64,000 bases of DNA from NCBI RefSeq assembly GCF_001651855.1, contig NZ_LNQC01000045.1:62001-126000 (forward strand). Direction: 5' to 3'. Below, piece after piece: positions 37,101 to 44,655 of this stretch; positions within the stretch are counted from its first letter, which is position 1, and every line of letters starts with the position of its first letter. The notes below the pieces were generated by a model. That model saw only the letters and a list, made by a program, of their open reading frames with translations. It did no database searches and was not told where the DNA came from. This stretch comes from Sinorhizobium americanum (lineage in GTDB: Bacteria > Pseudomonadota > Alphaproteobacteria > Rhizobiales > Rhizobiaceae). The position numbers and the translations under genes were made by a program.

Positions 37101-37839
37101 GGATGGCGTTCTCATAGTCCTTGTAATAGCGCTTCGCGTCGGCGGCGGTCGTCGCCGCTTCGCCAAGCATGTCGTAGGAATAGCGGAAGCCCTTCTGCTC
37201 GAGCGCGCGGGAGCGGCGCAGCGCCTCATCGATCGTTTCGCCGGTGACGAATTGCTCGCCCATCATTCGCATCGCCATGTCGACGCCGCGTCGGATCACC
37301 GGCTCGCCGCAGCGGGAGATCAGCCGCGTCAGCGCTGCGGCAAGGCTACGGTCGTTCACCGTCGACGTGAGCTTGCCGGTGACGACCAGACCCCAGGTGG
37401 CGGCGTTGACGAAGAGTGACCGGCCGCCGCCGAGATGCGATTTCCAGTCGCCATCGGAGATCTTGTCGCGGATGAGCGCATCGCGAGTCGCCGTGTCGGG
37501 AATGCGTAGGAGCGCCTCGGCAAGGCACATCAGCGCCACGCCCTCCTGGCTTGAAAGGGAATATTCCTGCACCAGCCCCTCGACGCCCGAACCTTTGTGT
37601 TTGGCGCGCAGCGCCTCGACCAGCTTGCGGGCGGTCGCGGCGGCAGCGTCCCGCGTTCCCCGGGGGAGCGTCGCCGCTTCGACGAGCGGCGGCAGGCACT
37701 CCGTCTCAGGCCGCCGATAGGCGGCCGTGATCGCCTGGCGCAGCGTGCTCTGGGTCCGGATTGGCGGCGCGAAGTCGGCAAACGGCGCGGGGGCGGCGTC
37801 CGCCGTGATGGTTGGCTTTTGAAGTTGGGTCTGGCTCAT
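34132..37839 (-). CDS. putA: Bifunctional proline dehydrogenase / delta-1-pyrroline-5-carboxylate dehydrogenase
   Basis: Converts proline to glutamate in two steps (FAD-dependent, then NAD-dependent) at the inner face of the membrane. 1235 residues. The proline dehydrogenase barrel is about 190-490 (GPGISIKLSALHPRY, RLVKGAYWDAEIKRAQ, FATHNAQTLAAI). The aldehyde dehydrogenase part follows (ISPWNFPLAIFTGQVAAAL, MFTGSTEVARLIQ, ETGGQNAMIVD, catalytic Cys in AGQRCSALRVL), with a C-terminal homology region. The N-terminus lacks the ribbon-helix-helix DNA-binding domain of trifunctional enterobacterial PutA, so regulation must come from another protein; no divergent Lrp-type putR is adjacent. Start at 37839 follows GGAGG. 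Confidence 0.96.
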   Translation of the reverse strand: MSQTQLQKPTITADAAPAPFADFAPPIRTQSTLRQAITAAYRRPETECLPPLVEAATLPRGTRDAAAATARKLVEALRAKHKGSGVEGLVQEYSLSSQEGVALMCLAEALLRIPDTATRDALIRDKISDGDWKSHLGGGRSLFVNAATWGLVVTGKLTSTVNDRSLAAALTRLISRCGEPVIRRGVDMAMRMMGEQFVTGETIDEALRRSRALEQKGFRYSYDMLGEAATTAADAKRYYKDYENAIHAIGKASAGRGIYEGPGISIKLSALHPRYTRAQASRVMDELLPKVKALAVLAKTYDIGFNIDAEEADRLELSLDLLEELCLDADLADWNGMGFVVQAYGKRCPFVLDFIIDLARRAGRRIMVRLVKGAYWDAEIKRAQLDGLEDFPVFTRKIHTDVSYIACARKLLSATELVFPQFATHNAQTLAAIYHMAGKDFHVGRYEFQCLHGMGEPLYEEVVGRENLGRPCRIYAPVGTHETLLAYLVRRLLENGANSSFVHRIADPMVSVDELVADPVEIVRAMPVVGAKHEKIALPADLFGAARPNSAGLDLSNEATLAALTETLKASAAVAWTAVPQVATGAAGGETRPVVNPGDHRDRVGSVTETSEEDARRAARLAAEAASNWAAVPPAERAACLERAADLMQARMPTLLGLIMREAGKSVLNAIAEVREAIDFLRYYAEQTRRTLGPGHRALGPVVCISPWNFPLAIFTGQVAAALVAGNPVLAKPAEETPLIAAEGVRILHEAGVPASALQFLPGDGRVGAALVAAPETAGVMFTGSTEVARLIQAELADRLSPAGRPIPLIAETGGQNAMIVDSSALAEQVVGDVIASAFDSAGQRCSALRVLCLQEDIADRTLNMLRGALHELSIGRTDRFSADVGPVITAEAKETIDRHIEQMHGLGRKVEQIGLAAETQKGTFVPPTIIELEKLSDLQREVFGPVLHVIRYRRDKLDRLIDDINATGYGLTFGLHTRLDETIAHVTSRIKAGNLYVNRNIIGAVVGVQPFGGRGLSGTGPKAGGPLYLGRLVTTAPVPPQHSSVHTDPTLLDFAKWLDGKGATEESEAARNAGSNSALGLDVELPGPVGERNLYALHPRGRVLLAPATESGLYHQLAAALATGNSVVIDAASGLQNSLKNLPHSVALRVSWSKDWAADGPFAGALVEGDAERIRDVNKAIAALPGPLVLVQAASSEEIGRDPDAYCLNWLVEEVSASINTAAAGGNASLMAIG

Positions 37840-37979
37840 CGAACGCGATCCTCCACATGGGGCAGCAAGGCGTCTGGCGCCCTGCAACTCGTGGCCAAAA
37901 ATACGCCTTGTGGCGCCGAACCTCTATCCGGAAAATTCGCTCTCTTGCAGTACACATCTCTACAGCAGTGGCGAGCATA

Positions 37980-38021
37980 GTGAAACATACGGATCAGACG
38001 GAAATGATCCGGGTGTTTCAC
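37980..38021. promoter_or_regulatory. 42-nt inverted repeat between the YkgJ-type gene and putA
   Basis: Left arm 37980-37996 (starts GTGAAACA) and right arm 38005-38021 (ends TGTTTCAC) pair at 15 of 17 positions around an 8-nt loop. It begins 1 bp past the YkgJ-type stop and lies about 140 bp upstream of the putA ATG, without a T-run. Either a 3' end structure of the upstream gene or an operator for putA. Confidence 0.5.
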
Positions 38022-38022
38022 G

Positions 38023-38352
38023 TTATGCTGCGGTGCCGAAAAGCCGTTGGCGGGCCATCAGGCACTCGTCGTCTCCGGGCATGCACGTCCGGCAGACGAT
38101 CGGCCTCACGTCATAGACCTTGCAGGCGACGGATTTGCCGAGCGTGCCCTCGAGCGCCGTGCAACGGTCGTTCTCGCAGCGCATGCCGCCAAGGTCGGCG
38201 GCGACGTGGTCCGCCGGTATTTGCTCCAGTTCCTCGTCCGTCTCCAGCGAGAAACGCGGCCATTCGGCCGAGTAGGCGCAACAGGCGCCGCAACTCTGGC
38301 AATCAAAATCGTGACTGGTAAACTCATGGCTGGCGGAAAGAGAGAGGGTCAT
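38023..38352 (-). CDS. YkgJ-family cysteine-cluster protein
   Basis: 109 residues with the zinc/iron-chelating pattern CQSCGACC near residue 18, followed by CENDRCTAL, ACKVYDVRPIVCRTCMPGDDEC: about nine cysteines in all. YkgJ-type proteins have no firmly assigned reaction; metal binding is a family prediction. Co-directional with spdA upstream (50-bp gap) and putA downstream, matching the order of the putA-spdA region in S. meliloti as I remember it. Confidence 0.82.
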   Translation of the reverse strand: MTLSLSASHEFTSHDFDCQSCGACCAYSAEWPRFSLETDEELEQIPADHVAADLGGMRCENDRCTALEGTLGKSVACKVYDVRPIVCRTCMPGDDECLMARQRLFGTAA

Positions 38353-38402
38353 GGCGCCAGCCTATCACGAAGCCGGTGGCGTCGAAAATGGCCAAGGGGG
38401 TC

Positions 38403-39209
38403 TCACGCCACCGCCGCGTCGCGTTTGGCGATCTCGTAGTCCTCGGTATGCACCAGCACGCCATCGGGGGTGACCACCGCGATGCCGTAGGCCGCCGGCT
38501 CGTCGACGGAAAGCGACGCATCGGCGATGTCGAATGGCATCGGCTGCTGGTGGACCGGACTTTTGAAGATCGAGAAGGGAATGCCGCGGCTGGAGCCGCT
38601 GATGGTGCGATGCACGTGTCCGGCAAAGATGTGGCGCACATTGCCGTGCCGTTTCACAAGCCCGTAGAATTGCTCTTCGTTGATCAGCCGGATCATGTCT
38701 ATGCCTGCAAATCCGCTGGCATGCGGCGGGTGGTGCATGAAGATGAGGACCGGCCGGTCACCGGCGCTGCCGAGCTGCCGGTCGAGCCAGGCGAGGCGCC
38801 TATCGCACAGATGGCCGGCATGACTCATCGGATAGTCGTAGGGTGGCGCAAACAGCGTGTCGAGCAACACGGCCCGGCAATCGGGAAAATCGATCACCTG
38901 TTGCACGAAGCCGTTCTCGTCTCTTGCGGCCTCCCGGAACACCTCCAGGAAAACCTCGCGCCGGTCGTGATTGCCGAGCATGACGGCCGCGGGCGGGACC
39001 AGTTCGGAAAGCAGATCCTTCAACCGTTCGTAGGAGGCGCGGTCCGCATGGTGCGTGAGGTCGCCGGCAAAAATCACCCGGTCGGCATCGGCATGGTAGC
39101 GATTGACATGGGCGATGCCATTGGCGAGCCGCCGATAGGGGTCGATCCCGATGATCGTCGTGCCGTCGGGAACCATGTGGAGATCGGTGAAGATGATGAA
39201 CTTTGTCAT
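38403..39209 (-). CDS. spdA: Cyclic-nucleotide phosphodiesterase, class III (SpdA-like)
   Basis: 268-residue metallophosphoesterase of the CpdA/Icc group. Metal-binding motifs in order: FTDLHMV (D-x-H), FAGDLTHHAD (GD), LGNHDRRE (GNHD), FMHHPPHA and AGHVHRT (GHVH). S. meliloti SpdA, encoded beside clr, was characterised as hydrolysing 2',3'-cyclic nucleotides and was reported to affect the Clr pathway only weakly; this gene occupies the equivalent place. I chose the ATG at 39209, which puts the first metal motif at residue 8, typical for the family. Substrate preference here is inferred from synteny. Confidence 0.85.
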   Translation of the reverse strand: MTKFIIFTDLHMVPDGTTIIGIDPYRRLANGIAHVNRYHADADRVIFAGDLTHHADRASYERLKDLLSELVPPAAVMLGNHDRREVFLEVFREAARDENGFVQQVIDFPDCRAVLLDTLFAPPYDYPMSHAGHLCDRRLAWLDRQLGSAGDRPVLIFMHHPPHASGFAGIDMIRLINEEQFYGLVKRHGNVRHIFAGHVHRTISGSSRGIPFSIFKSPVHQQPMPFDIADASLSVDEPAAYGIAVVTPDGVLVHTEDYEIAKRDAAVA

Positions 39210-39403
39210 GAGGGTCGTCGCGATACGGCATCTCACGGCACGCTCCTCCGCTTGCTTTCGCCCGTCAAGCGGCATCTTTGGGCGGGTCGGTCAGGCACGC
39301 TTGCGGCTGGGCCGGCAGGCGGTCTCTTGCGGCCCGATGGCGAACGCGCTATGGGTTGGCGAGAGCTGATATATCACGCGATGCGATATCCGGAGAGACG
39401 GTC

Positions 39404-40438
39404 ATGAGATGGAAGCGCACGATCCAGTTGCTGGACGTCCATTGCGAGGGTGAGATCGGCAAGGTGGCGATCGGCGGCGTGCCGAAAATCCCCGGCAATT
39501 CGATCGCCGAGCAGCTGAACCACATCAACACGGTGGATGACAGCCTGCGCCGCTTCCTCTGCCTCGAGCCGCGCTCCGGATCGATAGGCTCGGTCAACCT
39601 GCTGCTTCCGCCGAAGCGGCCGGAGGCCGATGCCGGTTTCATCATCCTGCAGGCCGATCAGGCCCATGCGATGTCCGGCTCCAATTCGATCTGCGTGACG
39701 ACGGCACTGCTCGAATCCGGCATGGTCGAGATGAAGGAGCCGGAAACCGTGGTGATGCTCGATACGGCGGCTGGTCTCGTGAAGGCGACCGCCAGCTGCC
39801 GTGATGGCCGCTGCGAGCGGGTGAAGCTCACCATGGTTCCGTCCTTCGTCCAGGAGTTGGACGTCGAGGTGGATACGCCCGAATGGGGCCGCATCAAGCT
39901 CGATCTCTGCTTCGGCGGCGTGTTCTATGCGCTGGTCGACATCCGCCAGATCGGCACGACGATCGAAAAGGCGAATGCGCGCCGGATCGTCGAGGCGGGC
40001 ATGGCGCTGAAGGACATCGTCAATCGCAAGCTTCCGGTGGTGCACCCGGAAATTCCCGAGATCAGCGGCGTTGCCTATGTGATGTTCCGCGATACCGAGG
40101 CCGATGGGGCCGTCAGGACCTGCACCACCATGTGGCCGGGCCGCGTCGACCGTTCGCCCTGCGGCACGGGCAGCTCGGCCAATCTTGCGACGCTCCATGC
40201 GCGCGGCAGGGTCAAGCCTGGCGACGTCTTGAAATCCCGCTCGATCATCGGCTCGGAATTCGAAGTCGGCCTCGAAGCCGAGACGACGGTCGCCGGGCGG
40301 AGGGCGATCATTCCGACCATATCCGGCCGCGGCTGGACCTTCGGCCTGCATCAGCTGGCGCTCGATCCGTTCGATCCGCTCGCCGACGGTTTTGCGCTGA
40401 CCGATACTTGGGGGCCGCAGGCGGGCGAGATCCGTTAA
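39404..40438 (+). CDS. Proline racemase superfamily (hydroxyproline epimerase/dehydratase-like)
   Basis: 344-residue enzyme of the superfamily that includes proline racemase, 4-hydroxyproline 2-epimerase and trans-3-hydroxyproline dehydratase. Of the two catalytic thiols, the second is present (SPCGTGSSAN, Cys253). The first motif, usually MCGH, reads MSGS, so Ser91 replaces Cys and the adjacent His is also Ser. Other conserved parts (DVHCEGEIGKVAIGG, GGVFYALVD) are intact. Ser/Cys pairs are known among family members with epimerase activity, but the substrate is undecided. Starts at 39404 after GGAGAGACGG. Divergent from spdA and near putA, which fits proline or hydroxyproline use. Confidence 0.85.
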   Translation: MRWKRTIQLLDVHCEGEIGKVAIGGVPKIPGNSIAEQLNHINTVDDSLRRFLCLEPRSGSIGSVNLLLPPKRPEADAGFIILQADQAHAMSGSNSICVTTALLESGMVEMKEPETVVMLDTAAGLVKATASCRDGRCERVKLTMVPSFVQELDVEVDTPEWGRIKLDLCFGGVFYALVDIRQIGTTIEKANARRIVEAGMALKDIVNRKLPVVHPEIPEISGVAYVMFRDTEADGAVRTCTTMWPGRVDRSPCGTGSSANLATLHARGRVKPGDVLKSRSIIGSEFEVGLEAETTVAGRRAIIPTISGRGWTFGLHQLALDPFDPLADGFALTDTWGPQAGEIR

Positions 40439-40490
40439 CGCGCGGTACGCCAGTTGCGGCTATGGCGCGCGGACACCCTCCTCACCGGAA

Positions 40491-41039
40491 CTAGTTAGTC
40501 TTCGCCCGTTCGAACCACTGCTCCGCAAGGGTTCCGTCGACCCTCGTACCGACGCCATCCCGATAGGCAGCGGCGAGATGTTGGGCAGCGACTGCATTGC
40601 CCGCGGCGGCGGCGCGCTGGTAGAGGTTGAAGGCCGCTTTCGGCTCGCCGCGCTCCACGAGCCGGGTGCCGTACATGGCCATCGCCAGCGCATGGCCGTT
40701 TTGTGCCGCCTCGCCCAGTATACTGAGCGACTTCAGCCTTTCGCCGGCCCGGTCAAGCACGCGGGCAAGCTGAAACTGCGTCCGGGCGCCGCCACTCTGG
40801 TTATAGGCTTCGCGGCAGGCCGACAGCGCGACACCGATGCGGATATCTTGCGTTGCGACCGCCGGAAAGGCCCTGTTGCGCTCGAGGTCGAGCTCGCTGC
40901 CGGCTTCCCGGTCGCACTGCTCGGCGGGGGTGAGCTCGGCGGCGCGAGCCGTAGGAGCCGCCGTGAAAGACAGAACCATCGCAGTTGCAAGCGAAAGGAC
41001 AGTCGCGACGCGAATGGTCGGTTTGATCCGGGTATCCAT
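40491..41039 (-). CDS. Exported Sel1-repeat protein, candidate Clr target
   Basis: 182 residues with a clear signal peptide (MDTRIKPTIRVATVLSLATA, cleavage after about TARA at 33), an N-terminal region with two Cys (QCDREAG, ACREAY) and one to two Sel1-like repeats (GHALAMAMYGTRLVERGEPKAAFNLYQRA and a following unit). Such proteins are periplasmic adaptors; no enzymatic motif. Its ATG follows AAGGGAGAG, and 52 bp upstream lies a perfect match to the Clr-cAMP box. By position it may correspond to S. meliloti smc02178, a Clr-activated symbiotic gene; that identity is from memory and uncertain. Confidence 0.8.
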   Translation of the reverse strand: MDTRIKPTIRVATVLSLATAMVLSFTAAPTARAAELTPAEQCDREAGSELDLERNRAFPAVATQDIRIGVALSACREAYNQSGGARTQFQLARVLDRAGERLKSLSILGEAAQNGHALAMAMYGTRLVERGEPKAAFNLYQRAAAAGNAVAAQHLAAAYRDGVGTRVDGTLAEQWFERAKTN

Positions 41040-41063
41040 GACACTCTCCCTTGTCCGGCCACT

Positions 41064-41106
41064 ATCCTAGAACTGGCGTGAGGCGGTGCCTGTTCCGAGA
41101 GAAACA
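41064..41106. promoter_or_regulatory. Clr-cAMP binding box with -10 element
   Basis: TGTTCC-GAGA-GAAACA at 41091-41106 matches at every defined position the published S. meliloti Clr motif HGTYHC-N4-GRWACA. On the minus strand a TAGGAT hexamer lies at 41069-41064. If this is the -10, transcription starts near 41057 and the box centre falls at -41.5, the class II CRP position, leaving an 18-nt leader to the Sel1-repeat gene. The box may also serve the divergent FecR-domain gene 125 bp away. Confidence 0.8.
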
Positions 41107-41231
41107 GCCAGAAGCGTCGGCGGCATGAACTTGGGGAGGTCGTCGAGGGCGCCTTGCATCCTCGATGCGTCAGTCTATCCTCGATCGAAGGCTCGAACAG
41201 GGAGCGCTGCAAATGCAGCGGGGAGATACCG

Positions 41232-41852
41232 ATGCCTGAGCTACGGATAAGAAGAAGGGTCGTGCTCGGCGGTCTGCTCGCGGCGGCGATCGGCGACCGA
41301 ACGGCCGTGGCCGCAAGCGGTGCAGTCGTCGGCAAGGCGCAGACGATCCGCGGCAATGTTCGCCGCCGGCAGGGTGAGGCGGATGAGCGGCTTGCCGCAG
41401 GCGGCGCCGTTCATGACCGGGACTATGTCACCACCAGCACCAACAGCTTTGCCGATCTCGCACTGAGCGAAACGCGCATCCTATTAGGACCCCAGACGGA
41501 GCTCTTGATCGACAGCTTCATTGCCGGCGAAGGCGGCACGCTCGAGCTCGGCCTCGGCCGCATGATCTTCGACCGGCCTGAGGGACTGCCGAAGGTCGAC
41601 GTCGCCGTTCGCACCGCCTTCGGGATGATCGGCGTTCGCGGCACGAAGTTCTTCTGCGGACCCAGCCGGGCGGCGGCCTTCGCCGTCTTCGTCGAGCACG
41701 GTGCCGTCAATGTCGAAGGCGGCGGCATTGCGCGGACGCTGACGGCCGGCGAGGGCGTGGATTTCGACCGGCCGGGAGCAGCGCCAGGCGAGGTGACGCG
41801 ATGGGGGCAGGCGCGCATCCGCGAGGCCTATGCAAGCGTGGGTTTGAGGTAG
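41232..41852 (+). CDS. FecR-domain exported protein
   Basis: 206 residues. The N-terminus (MPELRIRRRVVLGGLLAAAIG) looks like a signal with a double/triple arginine, possibly Tat. The rest is a FecR-type beta domain: GKAQTIRGNVRRRQG, HDRDYVTTSTNSFADLALSE, LLIDSFIAGEGGTLELGLGRMIF, AVRTAFGMIGVRGTKFF, FVEHGAVNV. FecR-domain proteins are often encoded beside CHASE2-domain cyclases, as here (stops converge 3 bp apart), and may present periplasmic signals. The ATG at 41232 follows GGGGAG. The Clr box lies upstream. Confidence 0.85.
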   Translation: MPELRIRRRVVLGGLLAAAIGDRTAVAASGAVVGKAQTIRGNVRRRQGEADERLAAGGAVHDRDYVTTSTNSFADLALSETRILLGPQTELLIDSFIAGEGGTLELGLGRMIFDRPEGLPKVDVAVRTAFGMIGVRGTKFFCGPSRAAAFAVFVEHGAVNVEGGGIARTLTAGEGVDFDRPGAAPGEVTRWGQARIREAYASVGLR

Positions 41853-41855
41853 CGG

Positions 41856-43727
41856 CTACGGGCCTTCGGTGTCCACGACGGTGAACAATTCCATCGATCC
41901 GAAGCTGCGGATCTCATGCCTGCCGAGAGGGCGAAGCGCAGTCTTGCACTCGGCGGCGGCTGCCGGGCCGATGCAGATCGCCGTCCCGAGGAACTTGTTC
42001 GCCTCCTGGAGACGCGCGGCGAGGCTCACCGCGTCGCCGTGGGCGGTATAATCGAGCTTGCCGCCGGCACCGACCTCTCCAAGCACCGCCGGTCCGGTCT
42101 CGATGCCGATCCGGGTCCTGCCGAAATCATGCTTGGCAAATAGCGGCCGCTGCCGCATTTCTTCCGTCAAGGCGTGAACGGCCATCGCGCATTGGATCGC
42201 CTTGTCGACATGGTCGGCGAGATCTTCCGGCGCGTTGAAAAGCGAATGGACCGCATCGCCAACCACCTTGTCGACCATGCCGCCATGGCGGGCAACGAGC
42301 GCGTTCACCTCCGCGAAATAAATGTCGAGCAAGGCCACCAGTTCGCGGGGCCTGAGCTTTTGGGACAGAGTCGAGAAGCCTTCGATATCGGTGAATAGGG
42401 CGGTCACCGGCCGCTCTTCGCCCGTCGCGCGGCCGCGGTCCGGATCGTCTATGTAGCGTGCCACCACCGACTGCGGCAGATATTGCGAGAATTTCTGCCG
42501 GGCGATCGCCTCGGCACGGCGCACCCGGGCGAGCTGCAGCGCGCTCGTGACGATGAGGATTGCCACCAGCGCGAACGAGATGCCAACGGCGTCGAAGAGC
42601 CAGCCGGTCGTGCGATAGATCGCGCCGGCGAAGGCACTGACGAAGAGCACGGCCGCGGCGCCGAGCGTCAGGGTCATCAAGGGACGGAGTTTGGTTGCGC
42701 CATAGGCGGCAACGGCACCGCCGGCGACACTGAACAGTGCTTCAATCAGCGGCAAGTCGCCACCGCGATACGGCACGAAGCCCGTCACCACCGCATTGGC
42801 AATGTCGGCATGAATCTGCACGGAGGGCTGAAGCGGCATCGAGGCGGTCGGCCTCAGCCCGCCGAGGCTCGGCATGCTGCTGCCGAGGAAGACGAGCTTG
42901 CCGGCGATCCGGGCAGTGTCGATCCTGCCTGCGATGACGTCGCCCGCCGAAACCGTCCGGGCGGCGATTTCCGCCTGCGAACTCGCCACGAAACGAAGGT
43001 TGCCGTCCGCGTCGAGGGGAATGATGGCATGGTCGAGCCTCAGCCAGGCGGGTTCACCGCCGAGTACCGGGGTGCTGCTTGCCGCGCCGCGCCGGCCGGC
43101 TTCGATGCCGAGCGCTGGAAAGGCTTCGTTGTCGACAATGGCGTAAGCCTGCGCGCGCCGGACGCGGGCATCCTTGTCGCCAACCAGGAATGCCGCCGTC
43201 GCCGCTTTCGACCGGTCCATGAAAATCGGGCAGGCGGTCTCTGCGCCCGGTATGAACCATTGTTCGGGGACTGCGATCTGGCGCCGCAAGGCGAGCGGTG
43301 GAACAGGGCGCGGGTGCTCGGCGGTGCGGTTGGCAGCCAGAAAGCCGAGGACGATCGGCGCTTCGCCAATCGCCGACGCGAGCGCGGCGTTGGCCGGCAA
43401 GGCCGGATCGCAGTCGGAGCTGAAGACGAAGTCGACGGCGATCGCCCTGGCGCCGGCGGCTGACAGCCGCGATATCAGTTCGGCCGTCGCCCCCCTGTCC
43501 CAGCTCTCCGACCGCGCCTCGAACGCCGCCCGATCGATGTCGACCACGGTGATATCCGCCGACCGCGGCGAGGGGACCCATTGGGTGAGATTGTCGAAGA
43601 AGAGTTCACGCGGCGTGCGGAACGCTGCTTCGGCATAGAGGTAGAGAACAAGCGCCGCAGCCAGACTCGCAACGACCCCGCCGGCAAACGGGTTGAAGCG
43701 GCGATGCGGCCATGGCATCAGGCTCAA
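41856..43727 (-). CDS. cyaD1: CHASE2-domain receptor adenylate cyclase (class III)
   Basis: 623 residues: TM1 (about 15-35), a periplasmic CHASE2 domain (about 36-325), three membrane helices (about 330-400), then a class III cyclase domain (about 430-620). Visible catalytic parts are the metal Asp in FTDIEGFS, the second metal Asp in KVVGDAV, the adenine-selecting Lys in VDKVVGD, and Arg572 in LAAR. The transition-state Asn of the usual VN-x-A-x-R motif is Ser568 (VSLAAR), confirmed in the DNA. The gene starts 5 bp after the clr stop, so one operon. The symbol rests on similarity of locus to S. meliloti clr-cyaD1, where plant-activated cyclases feed cAMP to Clr. Confidence 0.85.
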   Translation of the reverse strand: MSLMPWPHRRFNPFAGGVVASLAAALVLYLYAEAAFRTPRELFFDNLTQWVPSPRSADITVVDIDRAAFEARSESWDRGATAELISRLSAAGARAIAVDFVFSSDCDPALPANAALASAIGEAPIVLGFLAANRTAEHPRPVPPLALRRQIAVPEQWFIPGAETACPIFMDRSKAATAAFLVGDKDARVRRAQAYAIVDNEAFPALGIEAGRRGAASSTPVLGGEPAWLRLDHAIIPLDADGNLRFVASSQAEIAARTVSAGDVIAGRIDTARIAGKLVFLGSSMPSLGGLRPTASMPLQPSVQIHADIANAVVTGFVPYRGGDLPLIEALFSVAGGAVAAYGATKLRPLMTLTLGAAAVLFVSAFAGAIYRTTGWLFDAVGISFALVAILIVTSALQLARVRRAEAIARQKFSQYLPQSVVARYIDDPDRGRATGEERPVTALFTDIEGFSTLSQKLRPRELVALLDIYFAEVNALVARHGGMVDKVVGDAVHSLFNAPEDLADHVDKAIQCAMAVHALTEEMRQRPLFAKHDFGRTRIGIETGPAVLGEVGAGGKLDYTAHGDAVSLAARLQEANKFLGTAICIGPAAAAECKTALRPLGRHEIRSFGSMELFTVVDTEGP

Positions 43728-43732
43728 ACGGC

Positions 43733-44437
43733 CTAGTCCTCCGGTGGATCGGCTATCATCAGCAGGCGTCCCACATTACACGAGACGATGCCGTCCGTCC
43801 GCTTGAGAGCGCCGTTCTCCTCGAGCGAGAGAATGGCACGGTTCACTTTCGGCCGGCTGGCGCCGAGAATGGCGGCGATGTCGGTCTGGCTCAGCGTCAG
43901 ACGCAGATTGGCGCTCTCCGGCAGTTCGTTGCCGTGGATCTGCCGGAGCGTCGCCAGGAAGAAGCGCGCGACGCGGGCGTGGAGGTCGTAGAGCGCGATT
44001 GTCTCCAGCCGGTCGGTGGTATCGCGCAGCTGCGCGCAGAGGAAGCGGATGACCGCCTCGGCGATCCTCGGCTTCTGGGTGATGAGATCGAGAAAGGCTT
44101 TCTTGCCGATCACATAGCCTTCGGCGGCGGTGACCGCGGTCGCATCGGCCGAGCGCGGCTGATCGTCGAGCACCGCCATTTCGCCGAACAGCGCGCCCGC
44201 CTCGTGCTGGCGCAGCATCAGCTCGCGGCCCTGAGGCGTGAACAGCGAAAGCTTGATGCGCCCGGAAACCACGACGATCATGTAGTTGCCTTCGTCGCCT
44301 CGCTGGAAGATGACCGTGCCCGCGGGCCATTTGCGATAGCTGGCGATGTCGGCGAGTTCGCACAGCGTTTCCTTGTCGAACTCTTCGAAAATCGGAAAGG
44401 ACCGCCAGAAGGCGGGGCTCCGGTTGATTTCTGTCAT
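43733..44437 (-). CDS. clr: Crp-Fnr family cAMP-responsive regulator
   Basis: 234 residues. The cyclic-nucleotide domain has the phosphate-binding cassette GEMAVLDDQPRSADATA (Glu86, Arg95, Ser96), as in CRP. A C-terminal winged helix follows with LTLSQTDIAAILGASRPKVNRAILSLEENGALKR. Clr of S. meliloti activates genes through HGTYHC-N4-GRWACA boxes when bound to 3',5'-cAMP (or cGMP). I chose the ATG at 44437 (MTEINRSPAF) because GGGGAAG precedes it. It heads an operon with the cyclase. Confidence 0.9.
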   Translation of the reverse strand: MTEINRSPAFWRSFPIFEEFDKETLCELADIASYRKWPAGTVIFQRGDEGNYMIVVVSGRIKLSLFTPQGRELMLRQHEAGALFGEMAVLDDQPRSADATAVTAAEGYVIGKKAFLDLITQKPRIAEAVIRFLCAQLRDTTDRLETIALYDLHARVARFFLATLRQIHGNELPESANLRLTLSQTDIAAILGASRPKVNRAILSLEENGALKRTDGIVSCNVGRLLMIADPPED

Positions 44438-44655
44438 GCGGCTTCCCCTGCGTGCCCAACGCATCGGGGATTCTTCACAGAGTTACGGCCGTTGCAACAG
44501 AAAAGCGTCCGGTAGGCATGGTATTGCCGGAAGTATTGACAACGTCCCGCGATCGTCTCGAAATTGTGAACGATGTGTTTCCGCCAAGGCGGCTGGTCGA
44601 TTCGGAAAATGCTGATATTCCTGCTGCAAATCAGTTTCCAACAGGAGCTCCGCGC

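Noticed and set aside
44530-44570. TTGACA near 44536 as promoter of the DoxX gene
   Set aside because: The -10 at 17-18 bp (CGAAAT/GAAATT) is poor; not enough to annotate.
44572-44590. Second Clr box upstream of clr (TGTTTC near 44575)
   Set aside because: The right half-site does not match GRWACA.
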